This document shows positions 1-10,489 of a stretch of 64,000 nucleotides of DNA, piece after piece (the first letter of the stretch is position 1; the number at the start of each line of letters is the position of its first letter). The stretch is taken from assembly GCA_010093515.1 (NCBI GenBank), contig MU001671.1, positions 386,813-450,812 of the forward strand, read 5' to 3'. The translations under genes were made by a program, and so were the position numbers. Source of the DNA: Lineolata rhizophorae (lineage: Eukaryota; Ascomycota; Dothideomycetes; Lineolatales; Lineolataceae). Under the pieces are notes generated by a model that did not search any database, had not been told where the DNA came from, and saw nothing but the letters and a program-made list of their open reading frames with translations.

Positions 1-277
1 GCAGCATATCCTTCGTAGGGGGGAATCCTCGCGCGTCGAGGTTGAGTATGTGTTCGATTATCGCCTGCTCTTCTATAGGCGTGAGGTTCTTGCAGTTGGG
101 TTGGCAATCGCGTCGGAAGGATTTTTTAGCGCGTCGGTCGATTAGCGTGGTTCGGGGGACGTTGTAGGCCAGGGCAGCCTCTTGTACTGATTTAATATCG
201 CGTTTCTCGATAGCTTGAAGAGCAAGCTTAATCCTAGCTTCCTGCGCATTAATATCTTTGCGTGGTTGTTGAGGCAT
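1..277 (-). mobile_element. pogo/Fot1-type DNA transposon: 5' end of transposase gene, cut by the window edge
   Basis: Read on the minus strand from the ATG at 277, an uninterrupted frame of 92 codons runs to the window edge. It starts MPQQPRKDINAQEARIKLAL and carries a psq/CENP-B-type helix-turn-helix (SVQEAALAYNVPRTTLIDR, about residues 30-48). The second DNA-binding segment follows (LTPIEEQAIIEHI, DARGFPPTKDML). This is the canonical N-terminus of fungal Tc1/mariner-superfamily pogo transposases (Fot1, Pot2, Tan1), which cut and paste DNA at TA targets. The DDE catalytic domain lies outside the window, so activity cannot be judged. No stop occurs in the visible part, unlike the decayed sequence next to it, so this copy may be fairly young. 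The terminal inverted repeat was not identified. Confidence 0.8.
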
Positions 278-1976
278 TATACTGGTTCGTCTGGGATGAT
301 GCGGGATCGGTGGGCGCTGTCGGCTCCGTGATATTGACGACTCGGTGATGAAACACGTTAGTAGGGCTTTTTTATCTGTTTATATGAATTGTGGCCCGCG
401 AAGTCCTACTATATGCGTCCACGTCGCCGCGGGTGGAAATATGCTCTAGGTCCTTCCTAGAGATAACGAAGTACAGAGGCAACAGCTGCTAGGGCCTTGC
501 AGTCGTTGGTTAAGATAGTAGCGCATTGGGAGGGTAAGCTTCCTATATATAACCGTGTTATTACGTCACGATATAACTACCGACTATAATACCACGTTAG
601 ACCAGTCTCCTCTACTACCAACGCTAATAAGGCAACTTAGTAAAAGTTCTTAGGAGGAACTTCACGCTTATATCTACCGAGTCCGCTCTTTTTCGACTCG
701 TACGAGTATATAATAGCTACTCTACGTATCGGAAGCGAATAACCGAGCTAAGCCCTAGGGTTCTATAGAGTTTTTACCTCACGATACCGACAAGGTCCGC
801 GAGCAAGTACCGACAACGAGCAGCTTCTCTACTACTTGTATACCCTCCTATAGGAGCCGATAGCCTCCTTCTACTCTATTCTTTCCTTCTCCTCTTCCCG
901 CCGTAGGCGGTCGAAACTATAGAATACCGTAGTAGCCTAGGTCCCTGCTATATAGCCTGGCCTAGTAGGCTACTTACCTTTGGGAAGAGTGATATCTAGT
1001 ACTCTAGCCTATAGGCTCTTATCGATATACGTACGTAGGGAGTAGAGTGGTACGGGATAGCATAGGGATATAGTACGCGGCTAAAGTACCTAATTTTGGC
1101 TGCGAGTTACGATGGATACCAAGGTTAAGGAGCTTTCGCAAGGTTTTCATTTCCCAGAGGGTTTTTTCCTTGCATTATATACTTATAGAAGTACCCTATA
1201 GGCTTTAGCCTGCGAGGGAGTATGAGACAATAATAATAATATATGAATTGTAGACTTGGGTTTTTATAAATCATGCCTCAGTCCAATTTGTCTTTTTTAA
1301 AAACCAAATAGATATAATATGCGTATAGAATCAAACGTTATCCATAAATATCCCCATGTACCGTATAGTAAAATTCGGTGTGCTTAATATCGTCGTATAA
1401 AGTTGAGTTACTAGCTATATCCCCTACAGCCCCCATCTATTACTCACAATGGGGTGGTTGGGTCGGCGTGGGGTCGACCCCCTCCCCCCTTTGAGGCAGG
1501 GTCTATTGGATTGGGGTTTAGATTTCTAGGGCCTTGGTATTGGTGTTCATTAGGGTCTGATTGATTATCGAAATTGCTACCACCAAAGTTATTTTGGTCC
1601 ATTTAGTACTCGTACTGTAGCAGGGTAGAGCACTTAGCCTAGGACCAACACTTAAAGAACAAGCGAGGAGTCACATCGTCACTGCTTCACAGTATTATGT
1701 GTCGAGTTCTGAGGAGCACTACTGCTTGCTAACTAACTTTTAGTAATAAATAGAGGAAGACAAGAAAAAGAGCAAAGGAAGCTTTTGTAATTGTATGTAT
1801 AGCAAAGGCAACTTGACTTATATGTGTGTTAAATAAGTGAATTGAGTAAGAGTTGTTGAGGGAGAAACCCCAACATACTTAAAAGGAAAAGAAATTACGT
1901 GAGAAAAAGAGGAAGCAATTGCCAAAAAGGGGTATTAGGGTCAGCGCCGCCCTACTCTACTACAGTACTATATTTA

Positions 1977-2062
<86 letters not shown>

Positions 2063-2335
2063 GGGGCTTAGCCCTGTTACTATTGGGGTTTTTAGAATCC
2101 CTATTATACAATCCTAAAATCCCACTCCATCGGCTTCTTTTAAAAGGTTCCTCCCTACCCTAACGGGAGTACGCTAAGCCTAAAGTGGAACCTAACACAA
2201 ACCCCAACGGGCTCAACCTTACCTTATTGTGGACTATTCATGATTGCCCATTCATTCTGACGGAGTCGGCCCGCATAGACCTCGCGAGGCAGCGCTTGGC
2301 ACGATATGCTTCTGGGCGTACGGCTTACGCACATC
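278..2335. repeat. Degraded repeat-derived sequence, family unresolved
   Basis: No intact gene is visible. The sequence is rich in TA, CTA and TAG steps, quite unlike the GC-rich genes further right, as expected for old transposon DNA in a mould. It includes a 22-nt inverted structure with TGTTG...CAACA ends at 1854-1875, recalling LTR termini, and a 53-codon minus-strand frame at 1444-1602 with no recognised family. It may hold one or more fossil elements nested with the pogo copy on its left. It looks thoroughly broken and old. I cannot assign a class with confidence. Confidence 0.5.
1980..2058. repeat. 79-nt poly(T) tract
   Basis: An uninterrupted run of 79 T on the plus strand. A homopolymer of this length in fungal DNA is most simply the poly(A) tail of a retroposed copy (LINE, SINE or mRNA) lying on the minus strand to its right. 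No body of such an element was recognised in 2059-2335. Slippage expansion of a shorter run, or an assembly artefact, is also possible. Confidence 0.8.
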
Positions 2336-2839
2336 ATGCATCACCCGTACGATTCGACGATACCGTCGGAAAATGCGTACAAGGTGCACTTGCTGCTTGC
2401 TCCTGTTGGGGAGCAGACCAAGCTGGACACTTTGGTGGTCAATCCCAACAGGCGAATCCCGGCTCTTCGACTGGGCGACGATACCGTCCTCGCCGAATCA
2501 AACGCAGAAAAGAGCAGGTTCGTGCGCGCACAGGTCTTTTGGCGACTGTCCTTTGAGCAATATAGTCACGAGCCATACGTCGCGGTGCTATAGTTCTGGA
2601 CGTACTGGGGTGGGTTGCAAAGTCGCGGCGCAAAGACGAGAGGTTAGGCTATGATGGAGAGTCACCTGGCCGATAGGACCTACTTTGTCGAAGATTAGTA
2701 AAGCATCGCGCGCTACGCCTACACGAAGAGCGCGGCCCGCATGAGGTTTCACGTGGGGCCGGTAGTCGAAGCGTGGCTATGCCGGGTCGCAAGTGGGCTA
2801 GGACACGTTGCGATCAAGTTGGATCCGATGGAAAAGTAG
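2336..2839 (+). pseudogene. Glutathione S-transferase pseudogene
   Basis: A single frame keeps recognisable GST blocks in order: SENAYKVHLLLA (thioredoxin-like N-terminal start), NPNRRIPAL, DDTVLAESNA (glutathione-site region), FEQYSHEPYVAV, FWTYWGGL, HLADRTYFVED, ARYAYT and a C-terminal VVEAWLCRVASGLGHVAI. These match the usual order in bacterial- and fungal-type GSTs of about 200-210 residues. In-frame stops interrupt it near 2591, 2651 and 2696, and the loop after LLLA is shortened, so it cannot make a full protein. All blocks stay in one frame, so decay was mainly by point change, which would suit repeat-induced mutation next to the transposon margin. It could also be a fragment of a once-duplicated GST. 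Confidence 0.7.
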
Positions 2840-2884
2840 CTCAGGGAATACATTTATATTGCGCAAATGATGCAGTGAAGACAG

Positions 2885-5067
2885 CTAAACCCAGGCAACG
2901 AATCCGAGCAAGGCGACTAGCCAGCATTCTATCGACTCACCAGCCGAGCTGGCGTCGTCAGCCTGCAGTCCACTCGTGATGTAGTCGCCCACTTCCGCGG
3001 CGGTTGTGGCTGGCATCGCAGCTGGGCTTGGGATGGACGTAGACCCGTTTATGACCACAACGAGCGCGGACGACCTGAGACTGTAGGTCATGCCGTCGAC
3101 GGTGACCGCCGGGCCGCCGGGAGGGAGGGTCACACCCGGCACGACTTCGTACCAGGTTGCGGTGCCAGACGCGGTCGCTGTGTACGTAGCGCCGTCGAGC
3201 GTGAGTTTTGGCGCGCTTATGATAGGCCCGCCGCCGACGGTCGACGTTTCTCCATTGATCACCACGACGACTGAGGCCGATTCCGGGAAGCTGTACGTCA
3301 TCCCGGAGACTGTGAGAATGCCACCAGGAGTGAGGGTGGTTCCAGGTTCGACAATAAATTGTGTCATGTCTGCGGCGGCGTCTCCATCAATCATGACGGC
3401 AAAGGTGCCGAGTTGAGTTCGGGTGGCCTCGTCGATAATGGCAACGGTACCCGACGGTCCGATGCTGAGAATTTTTCCAGAAGCAGTAGCCGGTGAAGTT
3501 CCAGGAGGCAGCGTCGTGCTAGGAGCAGCGACAAAAACGCCATCGTTAGTGGCGATAATGGTCTGGGAATCGAAGGTCAGCACGCCCGGCCGGCTGCCCG
3601 CGGCTACTGAAGAAACGATTACAACGGTGTTGCCGTTGTCGATGTCGGCTCCCCCGTTAGATGGCAAGGGTGTCGTACGCACGTCGATCGTGGTCCTTTG
3701 CTCGAGACTCAACGTAACGGAGCCGCCCCCGACTACGCCGTCGGGGCCGGTGGAGATTACCACGGGCTGATCTCCGTTGGGCCGGCCATCACCGCTCGGG
3801 GTGACAAGCTGGTTTTGGGCGTCAGGAGAGCTTCCCGACCCATCACGATTTCCTAGGTTTGACGCGCTGGGAGCCAGGATATTCGTCATTCGGGGCACCG
3901 TTGAAATTCTGGAGCTGGTTGAGGTTGAATTTGACGCGTGTGCGCGCGGAGCCGATACTACAGGTTCTAGCCCGGCGTTGGAGGACCGATGTGTCCCGCC
4001 GCCGCCGCCGCCGCCGTCGTCGTCGGATGACACCCGATATTTATTGCCGCTGTGAACGGCAGCATGCAAAGAGACGGTGTTTGTGAGAACGGCAGCAGTT
4101 GTGTGCACTTGAGGATCACCGGCAATCGAAGATGCGCGGCTTGGCTCCAAAACGGCGCCACTGGTAGCATTGGTTGCGTTCGAATACGGGATTCGTGGTG
4201 ATAACTGCTCGAGCGGGATCCACGGATAGCTTCTCTCGAGTCGGGTTGGAGAACGCTCCCCGAAAGAACCTATGGCTTCATACGGTGCCCAGCAGTCCGA
4301 AGCATTGACGGCGCCCTCAAGGTAGCCGCCGGTATGGAGGAATTGCAGGGCGTCCGTTAGTATCGGGTAGTTGGCGGGTATTATGAGCTCGGCGGGAGCA
4401 AGATTCGACTCGACGGTGATATCCGTGGCGCTCGAACAGTCGTAACGAACGTGGAAATCACCTAGTTGGACGTAATTCGTCGGCCAAGTACTGTAAACAC
4501 GGTGAGTTCAGTGCTTGGAACTGCAAAGCACTAATAACGGCGTACAGAGCGGCCCCATTGTACGTCCACGTAAAGTTCGTGACAGTCTCCGTGACCTTAG
4601 AATCATTTGAACGAGTGATTTGTACGCTCTCGGTGGAGGTGGTGATGTCTGGCGGCGCGTCATCCCAAAAAGTGGCAAGCACGTGAAGGATTTCAGTCGT
4701 CAGGGTGATAGCGCCTGAAAATTCAGAAGAAATCGATGCCGCCTCCGGATGTGTTAGACAAGTGGGGCTGATCGGTTGAATTATGCACTCCGAGCACGGA
4801 GGCATCACCGGAAGTATCGCATTTGAAGTGGATGCTGACGAAACTGACAGAGATGACAGGGCAGACGACGATGGTGAGTGACTGCTGGAAGGCTGGTTGC
4901 TGGGATATGAGGGTGGGCTACTCCTTGACGTGCTGCCTTCTAGAGGTTGTATTAGTGAGTGGGTGAACAGTTCTCGGACGGGCATAACCACCATATTGCC
5001 CAGACACTACGGGAAGGTTGGCAATTATCACCAGAGTAAAATTGCGAGTGGTTCTTGCTGAGAGCAT
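2885..5067 (-). CDS. Secreted, probably GPI-anchored repeat protein (wall or adhesin-like)
   Basis: Model of three exons (5067-4992, 4939-4546, 4490-2885), 691 residues, in frame throughout. The first 23 residues (MLSARTTRNFTLVIIANLPVVSG) look like a signal peptide. A Ser-rich stretch follows, then a Cys-containing domain (about residues 50-230). Next is a low-complexity region with a seven-Gly run, and finally about three tandem modules of 60-65 residues (roughly 460-640) sharing LTxDxxTY, PGTTLxPGG, VxGMTYS and VVVINGxTS. The C-terminus is short and hydrophobic (CWLVALLGFVAWV), as expected for a GPI signal or tail anchor. Such modules recur in ascomycete surface proteins of unknown function. 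The first intron (donor GTGGTT) is the weakest part of the model. No catalytic motif was seen. It lies directly beside the transposon margin. Confidence 0.65.
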
Positions 5068-7227
5068 TTTGAGGAATGTAGATGTAAAGTAACCCTCGCG
5101 GGGAGAACACTGAAGCGACAGAAAGCCATACGAGACCTAGAGAACGAAAGAGAACGGTGGAAGACGAGGCAAGAGAAGTGTATTCAAAGCATTTGCTCAG
5201 AACCTCCCGGTAGGAACCCAAGAATTGTGGCTCTTATGCGCAGCCAAGCCGAGAGGTGCGAGGGCTGGGTTGAAAGTCGGCCAAATGTAATGCGCGGCCT
5301 TTGAAAGCTTAAAAGAGAGTAAGAGCTTAGGCTTCTAACACAAGGTCTATTGGTCCTACAATAGCCTCGTACTAGCACTGTATCCCCGAGATCTCCGTGT
5401 ACCTTATGCGCTCTGGAGTTGAAAAAAAATTGACGTGGCACTGTCATTTTCGTGCGCTCTCGCATCTCGGGCACATTTCACGTTTGAAGACTATGGTACT
5501 TCCGGCATGCGCGTCTGCATGAGCTGCCGCCGCGTTAGGGATCGCTGGTCGGGTTTAGGCTGAAGGATTTGGAAACTGAAGGCGGTGGTTGTCGTCTATT
5601 ACATGATGGGAAATTGGATACAGTTCTGAGCCAAAACATGAACAGCTGGGCGGGTAATGATTCACCCAGGAACACTTCGCCGGCTTTATGATTGATTGGG
5701 TCAAGATCTTCGTGTTCAGCTCACAGCTAACCCTCTTTGACCGGCGAGGCGTAAAGGTATTGAACATCCCAACAAGCTGGCTGTGCTCTAATGAAGTGCG
5801 TGATCTTAAACTGATAGCTTGCATACATTCATCGTCATTGGCCTGAGAACTTACAGGGACGTAAAATCCAAAGAACGTGAACGTGGGCATACGACTCGCA
5901 CTTATTTCGAATAAGTCTGCTAAATAGGTGGCCCTTGGACACGCCGCCCTACCGTTGAACAGCTTTTCGATTTTCAAGAGGAAGCGGCAAGTTCGCCTTG
6001 CGATGATTGATCGTCGCATAGGCGCCCTGAGGATAATGACGGACATACCTCTGATAAGTTGCTGAGTTTTAGAATGCGAAACTACCACTCTAAGGCCATG
6101 CAGAGAGTTAAAGAGCTCTGCGGTACCCCTACCGGTTGCAAGACCTAGCTAGTGAGGCATGACGGTAGATATCTTCAGTGCCTGAGTAAAGCATATGAAG
6201 CTCGGTACGGCTATTGCCCGCTTCTTGTCGTTGTCGCTCGCGGATTCACGATCATTGCTGCCGCGTGAAATCCGTATAAGCACCTGTGCTAAACAGAGGT
6301 AAATAGGCGCTAATTCCGCGATCTCGCTGTATGTAGCGAGAGAGGCTACCTCACGGAGTGGTAGTGCCGTGTCGTATTCCGAGGAATAGACGGCGTGCAG
6401 TTGGAGTTCTGCGAGCTCAGACCGGGGGACAAGGCGTCTTTCAGAGCCACTGTACCATTAGACATGATAATATCATTAAATGCGTCGTACATTCAGTCAC
6501 TGTCAAAGGGAGCGTGAGCGAGGCGTTCTTTTACCACGTCGATTGTCGCTGCCTCCACTGTTCCAGAGCCGTTCTTTAATCTTTAATCAGAGTCTCAAAA
6601 GACCATCACTTTGCTCACAGAGCGCCTGATATCTCCATCATTTTGCCCCGCGCCGAAAGAGTTCGACCTGTCAGGCTGCATTGGTATCAGGTAAGGTATA
6701 TTCGTACGCCGTCGTCGTCGGTGGATGCGCGTAGGCGTCTATATCTCAATATGTGTATTCAGATCCGGTAGATGTTAGCGGAAAGTTACTTCCGAAGAAT
6801 ACATTATGTGTCGGGCCGTCGTGTTGTCGAGGAGGATAGCCACATAGCAAGTTAGCCGATCTTGGAAGAGTCTTGCGCACTCCGGCAGACCCCCGGTGGC
6901 TTAGTCAAGGAATACCTCGGCGCATCCATTGCCTCGGCGAGTCGGCGTCTTCCCCGCGTTCTCCAGGTTAGCCACCCTCGGCCACCGCAGGGCCCTAATG
7001 GGCTATAATCTTATGTACTTGTATTCCCGGCTCGGCCGTCTCAGCAGGCCCGATCTGCCATTGTTTGTTTGAGGATTCCGGCTGACGCCCCGGCCTCAGC
7101 GCCCGTATGATCCGCGCTTTCTTTGACCGAACAGCGCTGTTGTCGCACCAGACGTCGTGCTTCCTGTTCTTGAAGCATACCCTAGATTCGCCCATCCCCG
7201 AAGCATCGCCCGACGCACTCTCCAAAA
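5068..7227. other. Intergenic region between divergent wall-protein and thiolase genes
   Basis: About 2.2 kb with no convincing gene. The longest frame (minus strand, 5555-6088, 177 codons) resembles no family I know, has no obvious signal peptide or domain and no clear splice partner. I treat it as non-coding or at most an orphan. The last few hundred bases should contain the thiolase promoter; no specific element could be assigned. Confidence 0.5.
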
Positions 7228-8607
7228 ATGGTGGAAGGGAAGGGGACCGAGCCCTGCTACGTGCTGGGTGTCGGGATGACCAAGTTCATCAAGCCTCGCG
7301 GCAAGGTGGACTACACAGAGCTCGGCTTCGAGGCTGGCATCAAAGCGATGCTGGATGCGCACGTCAACTATGACGACGTCGACCAGGGAGTCGCGTGCTA
7401 CTGTTACGGCGACAGCACCTGCGGCCAGCGTGTCTTCTATCAGTTTGGCATGACTCAAATCCCAATTTACAACGTCAACAACAATTGCTCAACAGGCTCG
7501 ACGGGCCTATACATGGGACGGAACATGGTCAGGTATGGCGCCGCCGACTGCGTACTCGTCGTTGGGTTTGAGAAGATGTTCCCGGGGAGTCTCCAAGCGT
7601 TCTTTCAGGATAGGGCGTCGCCGACGGGCACGAGTGGTCTCATGATGAAAGAAGTCAGAGGTGCGTCCAAGGCGCCTGGCGCGGCCCAAATGTTTGGCAA
7701 CGCCGGCCGCGAGTACATGGAAAAGTATGGGGCCAAGGTCGAAGACTTTGCCGAAATCGCCCGCATCAATCACATGCATTCGGCGAAGAACCCGTACTCG
7801 CAGTTCCACGACGTCTACACGTTGGACCAGATAATGAAGTCGCCGATGCTCCACGAGCCGCTCACTAAGCTGCAATGTTGCCCGACGTCGGACGGCGCCA
7901 CGGCCGCCGTGCTCGTATCGCAGTCATTCCTCGACGCGCGGCCCGAGCTCAAGTCGCAAGCCATTCTGATCGCAGGGCAGATGTTGGCGACAGACTCTCC
8001 CAACCTCTTCAGCCGGAGCTCGATCGACCTGGTCGGGTACGGGATGTCGCAGCACGCGGCCAACGTGGCACTCGCCGAGGCCAACGTTAAGCCGGCAGAC
8101 ATCAAGGTGTGCGAGCTACACGACTGCTTTTCGGCCAACGAGATGGTGACGTTGGAGGCACTGGGCCTATGTGAGAAAGGCAAGGCGCATGAGATGGTGC
8201 GGCGCGGCGACATCACGTACGGCGGCAAGGTCGTCGTCAACCCGTCGGGCGGCCTCATTAGCAAGGGCCACCCGCTGGGTGCGACGGGAATCGCGCAGTG
8301 TGCTGAGTTGGTGTGGCAGCTGCGCGGGTGGGCCAACAACCGGCTGGTTGACGATTGCACGGTGGCCCTGCAGCACAATCTCGGATTGGGAGGCGCAGCC
8401 GTGTGCACCGTGTATAAGCGCGCCGATGGCAAGGCTACTAGCAAGGTGTTGGATGCAGAGGTACAGAAACAGACGAGCCTGGCGTACAATCCGGCGGTGG
8501 AGGCCAAGGGCTTCACCAAGGAGCAAGCGCTGCAGGTCCGATCTAGGAAAGCGTCTAGCGCCTGGGCGCTGCAGGATACGGAGCAGAAGGTCGAGGCGCG
8601 GTTTTAA
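7228..8607 (+). CDS. SCP-x-type thiolase (peroxisomal 3-ketoacyl-CoA thiolase family)
   Basis: A single exon encodes 459 residues. The family is the SCP-x/non-specific lipid-transfer thiolase type. The nucleophile Cys87 sits in NNNCSTGSTGL, the HDCFSANE motif is at 298-305, and GGLISKGHPLGATG around His348 is the C-terminal catalytic loop. These enzymes cleave 3-oxoacyl-CoA, in animals branched-chain and sterol side-chain substrates; the fungal substrate is not known from sequence. The usual C-terminal SCP2 sterol-carrier domain is absent: after the thiolase fold only about 60 polar residues remain. The last three residues, ARF, are a variant of the PTS1 peroxisomal signal, so import into peroxisomes is plausible but unproven. 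The ATG at 7228 is chosen for its AAAAATGG context and agreement with family N-termini. CIA1 follows 289 nt downstream on the same strand. Confidence 0.88.
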   Translation: MVEGKGTEPCYVLGVGMTKFIKPRGKVDYTELGFEAGIKAMLDAHVNYDDVDQGVACYCYGDSTCGQRVFYQFGMTQIPIYNVNNNCSTGSTGLYMGRNMVRYGAADCVLVVGFEKMFPGSLQAFFQDRASPTGTSGLMMKEVRGASKAPGAAQMFGNAGREYMEKYGAKVEDFAEIARINHMHSAKNPYSQFHDVYTLDQIMKSPMLHEPLTKLQCCPTSDGATAAVLVSQSFLDARPELKSQAILIAGQMLATDSPNLFSRSSIDLVGYGMSQHAANVALAEANVKPADIKVCELHDCFSANEMVTLEALGLCEKGKAHEMVRRGDITYGGKVVVNPSGGLISKGHPLGATGIAQCAELVWQLRGWANNRLVDDCTVALQHNLGLGGAAVCTVYKRADGKATSKVLDAEVQKQTSLAYNPAVEAKGFTKEQALQVRSRKASSAWALQDTEQKVEARF

Positions 8608-8896
8608 AACGTGGTGTCATCTTCGCATGAGTCTCATGTAGTATTCTAGCCGCTGGTGCAGGTCATGATGCTCCGTTGCTGTCGAGGTGTGATGCCCCGT
8701 CGAGCCGCGGCGCCGCGGCAGTTGTTAGCGAGCCCCACGTCACCGCCGAGCGTGCATTCGTGCGTGTCTCAGTGCGTGCATCCGCTATCAAACCCTTCAC
8801 ACGAAATTGAAATCCCAAACCACGCCGTGATCAATTCCTTTGCGCAGTAACACTTTTCCGTCCGGTTGCACGCAACACCCCCGTAAAACTGCCACG

Positions 8897-10219
8897 ATGC
8901 CCTCGACCACTGAGGGCCCGTTGCCGCTCACCCTGCGGCCCCTCGCTACCTTCGCGCCGCCGAGCAGCACTCGCACTTGGTTCAGCGCCCCGCATCCGTC
9001 CGTCCCGCTCCTCGCGACCGCCTCCTCTGACAAGACGGTGCGCGTGTACTCGCTGGCGACGTTCGCGCTGCACTCGACCGTGTCCGGCGGGCACAAGCGT
9101 AGCGTGCGCGCGTGCGCGTGGAAGCCCGCCTCGAGCGGGGAGACGGTCATCGCGACGGGCAGCTTCGACGCCAGCGCGGGGGTGTGGCGACGCTGGGAGG
9201 ACGGCGCGGCAGCGCGCAAGGTGCGGGAGGCGGAGGTAGACTTGACGGCCAGCGGCGGAGACGAGGACGAGGACGACTGGCGCTTCGCGGTGCTGCTGGA
9301 CGGGCACGAGTCGGAGATCAAGTCAGTGGCGTGGTCAGCTAGCGGGAACCTGCTGGCGACATGCTCGCGCGACAAGACGGTCTGGGTGTGGGAGGAGCTC
9401 GAGGACGACAACTTCGAGACAGTGGCGGTGTTGCAGGACCACGACGCTGACGTCAAGTGCGTCGCTTGGCATCCCCAGGAGGACCTGCTGGCTTCGGCGA
9501 GCTACGACGAGACGATCCGCTTGTACCGCGAGGAGATTGACGATTGGACTTGCGTCGCTGTACTGGCCGGGCACGCTGCGACGGTCTGGAGCATCGATTT
9601 CGAAGGCGTGGAGCCGCGGGTGCATGGCAAAGTGGTCAAGGCAGAGAACGAGGCGGAGGGGTCGAGAGAGAAGACGTGGGCGGAGGAGTGGGAGAGAGCC
9701 GGCCCGCGGTTAGTTTCTTCATCGGACGACCTTACCGTCCGTGTGTGGAAGCGCAGGCCGAAAGAAGGCGGTTCCGTTCAACCCCGAGGCGCCAGCGTGC
9801 CCAGCATCATCAAGAGCACTAACATCGAAGAGGAGTGGATGGAAGAGGCGCAGCTGCCGCAACGGCACGACCGTGCAATCTATGCTGCCGCGTGGAGCGA
9901 AAGCACAGGCAGGGTAGTGAGCGCGGGGAGTGACGGCAAGATTGTGGTGTACGAGGAAAGGTGGAGGGCAACCGGCGAGCCGACGAACGGACCCAACGGC
10001 GATAAGGTCGAAGACGCTTTCAGTCGCTGCTCGCAAGCTTCTGCTACGGTATGGGTAGTCGTTGCAGAGGTTGAATGCGCACACGATGTTTACGAAATTA
10101 ATCACGTCTGCTGGTCAAGAAGATGGGATAAGAAACGCCGGAGGGAGGACGAGGAGATGGTTATCAGCACGGGGGACGATGGTGAAGTGAAGGCGTGGGT
10201 ACTGGACGGCTCGACTTAA
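8897..10219 (+). CDS. CIA1: Cytosolic iron-sulfur assembly WD40 protein Cia1 (CIAO1)
   Basis: An intron-less gene for 440 residues starting MPSTTEGPLPLTL. It holds WD40 repeats with typical signatures: LLATASSDKTVRVY, GHKRSVRACAW, GHESEIKSVAWS...LLATCSRDKTVWVWE, HDADVKCVAWHPQEDLLASASYDETIRLY, GHAATVWSIDF and SSSDDLTVRVW. These match Cia1/CIAO1, the beta-propeller of the CIA targeting complex that hands Fe-S clusters to cytosolic and nuclear apoproteins. Fungal Cia1 proteins often carry inserts between blades; here acidic or charged inserts lie near residues 110-130 and 245-270. The first in-frame ATG fits family length, and the longer open frame upstream has only a non-ATG start. It is convergent with the next gene, leaving about 270 nt. 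Confidence 0.9.
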   Translation: MPSTTEGPLPLTLRPLATFAPPSSTRTWFSAPHPSVPLLATASSDKTVRVYSLATFALHSTVSGGHKRSVRACAWKPASSGETVIATGSFDASAGVWRRWEDGAAARKVREAEVDLTASGGDEDEDDWRFAVLLDGHESEIKSVAWSASGNLLATCSRDKTVWVWEELEDDNFETVAVLQDHDADVKCVAWHPQEDLLASASYDETIRLYREEIDDWTCVAVLAGHAATVWSIDFEGVEPRVHGKVVKAENEAEGSREKTWAEEWERAGPRLVSSSDDLTVRVWKRRPKEGGSVQPRGASVPSIIKSTNIEEEWMEEAQLPQRHDRAIYAAAWSESTGRVVSAGSDGKIVVYEERWRATGEPTNGPNGDKVEDAFSRCSQASATVWVVVAEVECAHDVYEINHVCWSRRWDKKRRREDEEMVISTGDDGEVKAWVLDGST

Positions 10220-10489
10220 GGGTATCCTCCGCTCACGAATCACAAAGTTGTTGAAGACGAGAATGGCAGGCGGTTTGTCAATTAAATATTTGGGCCATTC
10301 CCAGCTGAAATGCAACAACGTGAATAGAGATAAATGCCCAAAAACCCTGTGAAACCTGACAATTTGAGACAATAACGGATATCAGCAAGCTCCACCAAGG
10401 GATATAGCTACCGCGGTCCGCTTTGAGACCCATTCGACATGACGCGTTAATCGTTACAAAGGGGCACCAGGCTTTCCGGCCCAGAACCC

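Noticed and set aside
5555-6088. 177-codon minus-strand frame
   Set aside because: No recognised family, signal or splice partner, and it stands alone in an intergenic region. Kept only as a note.
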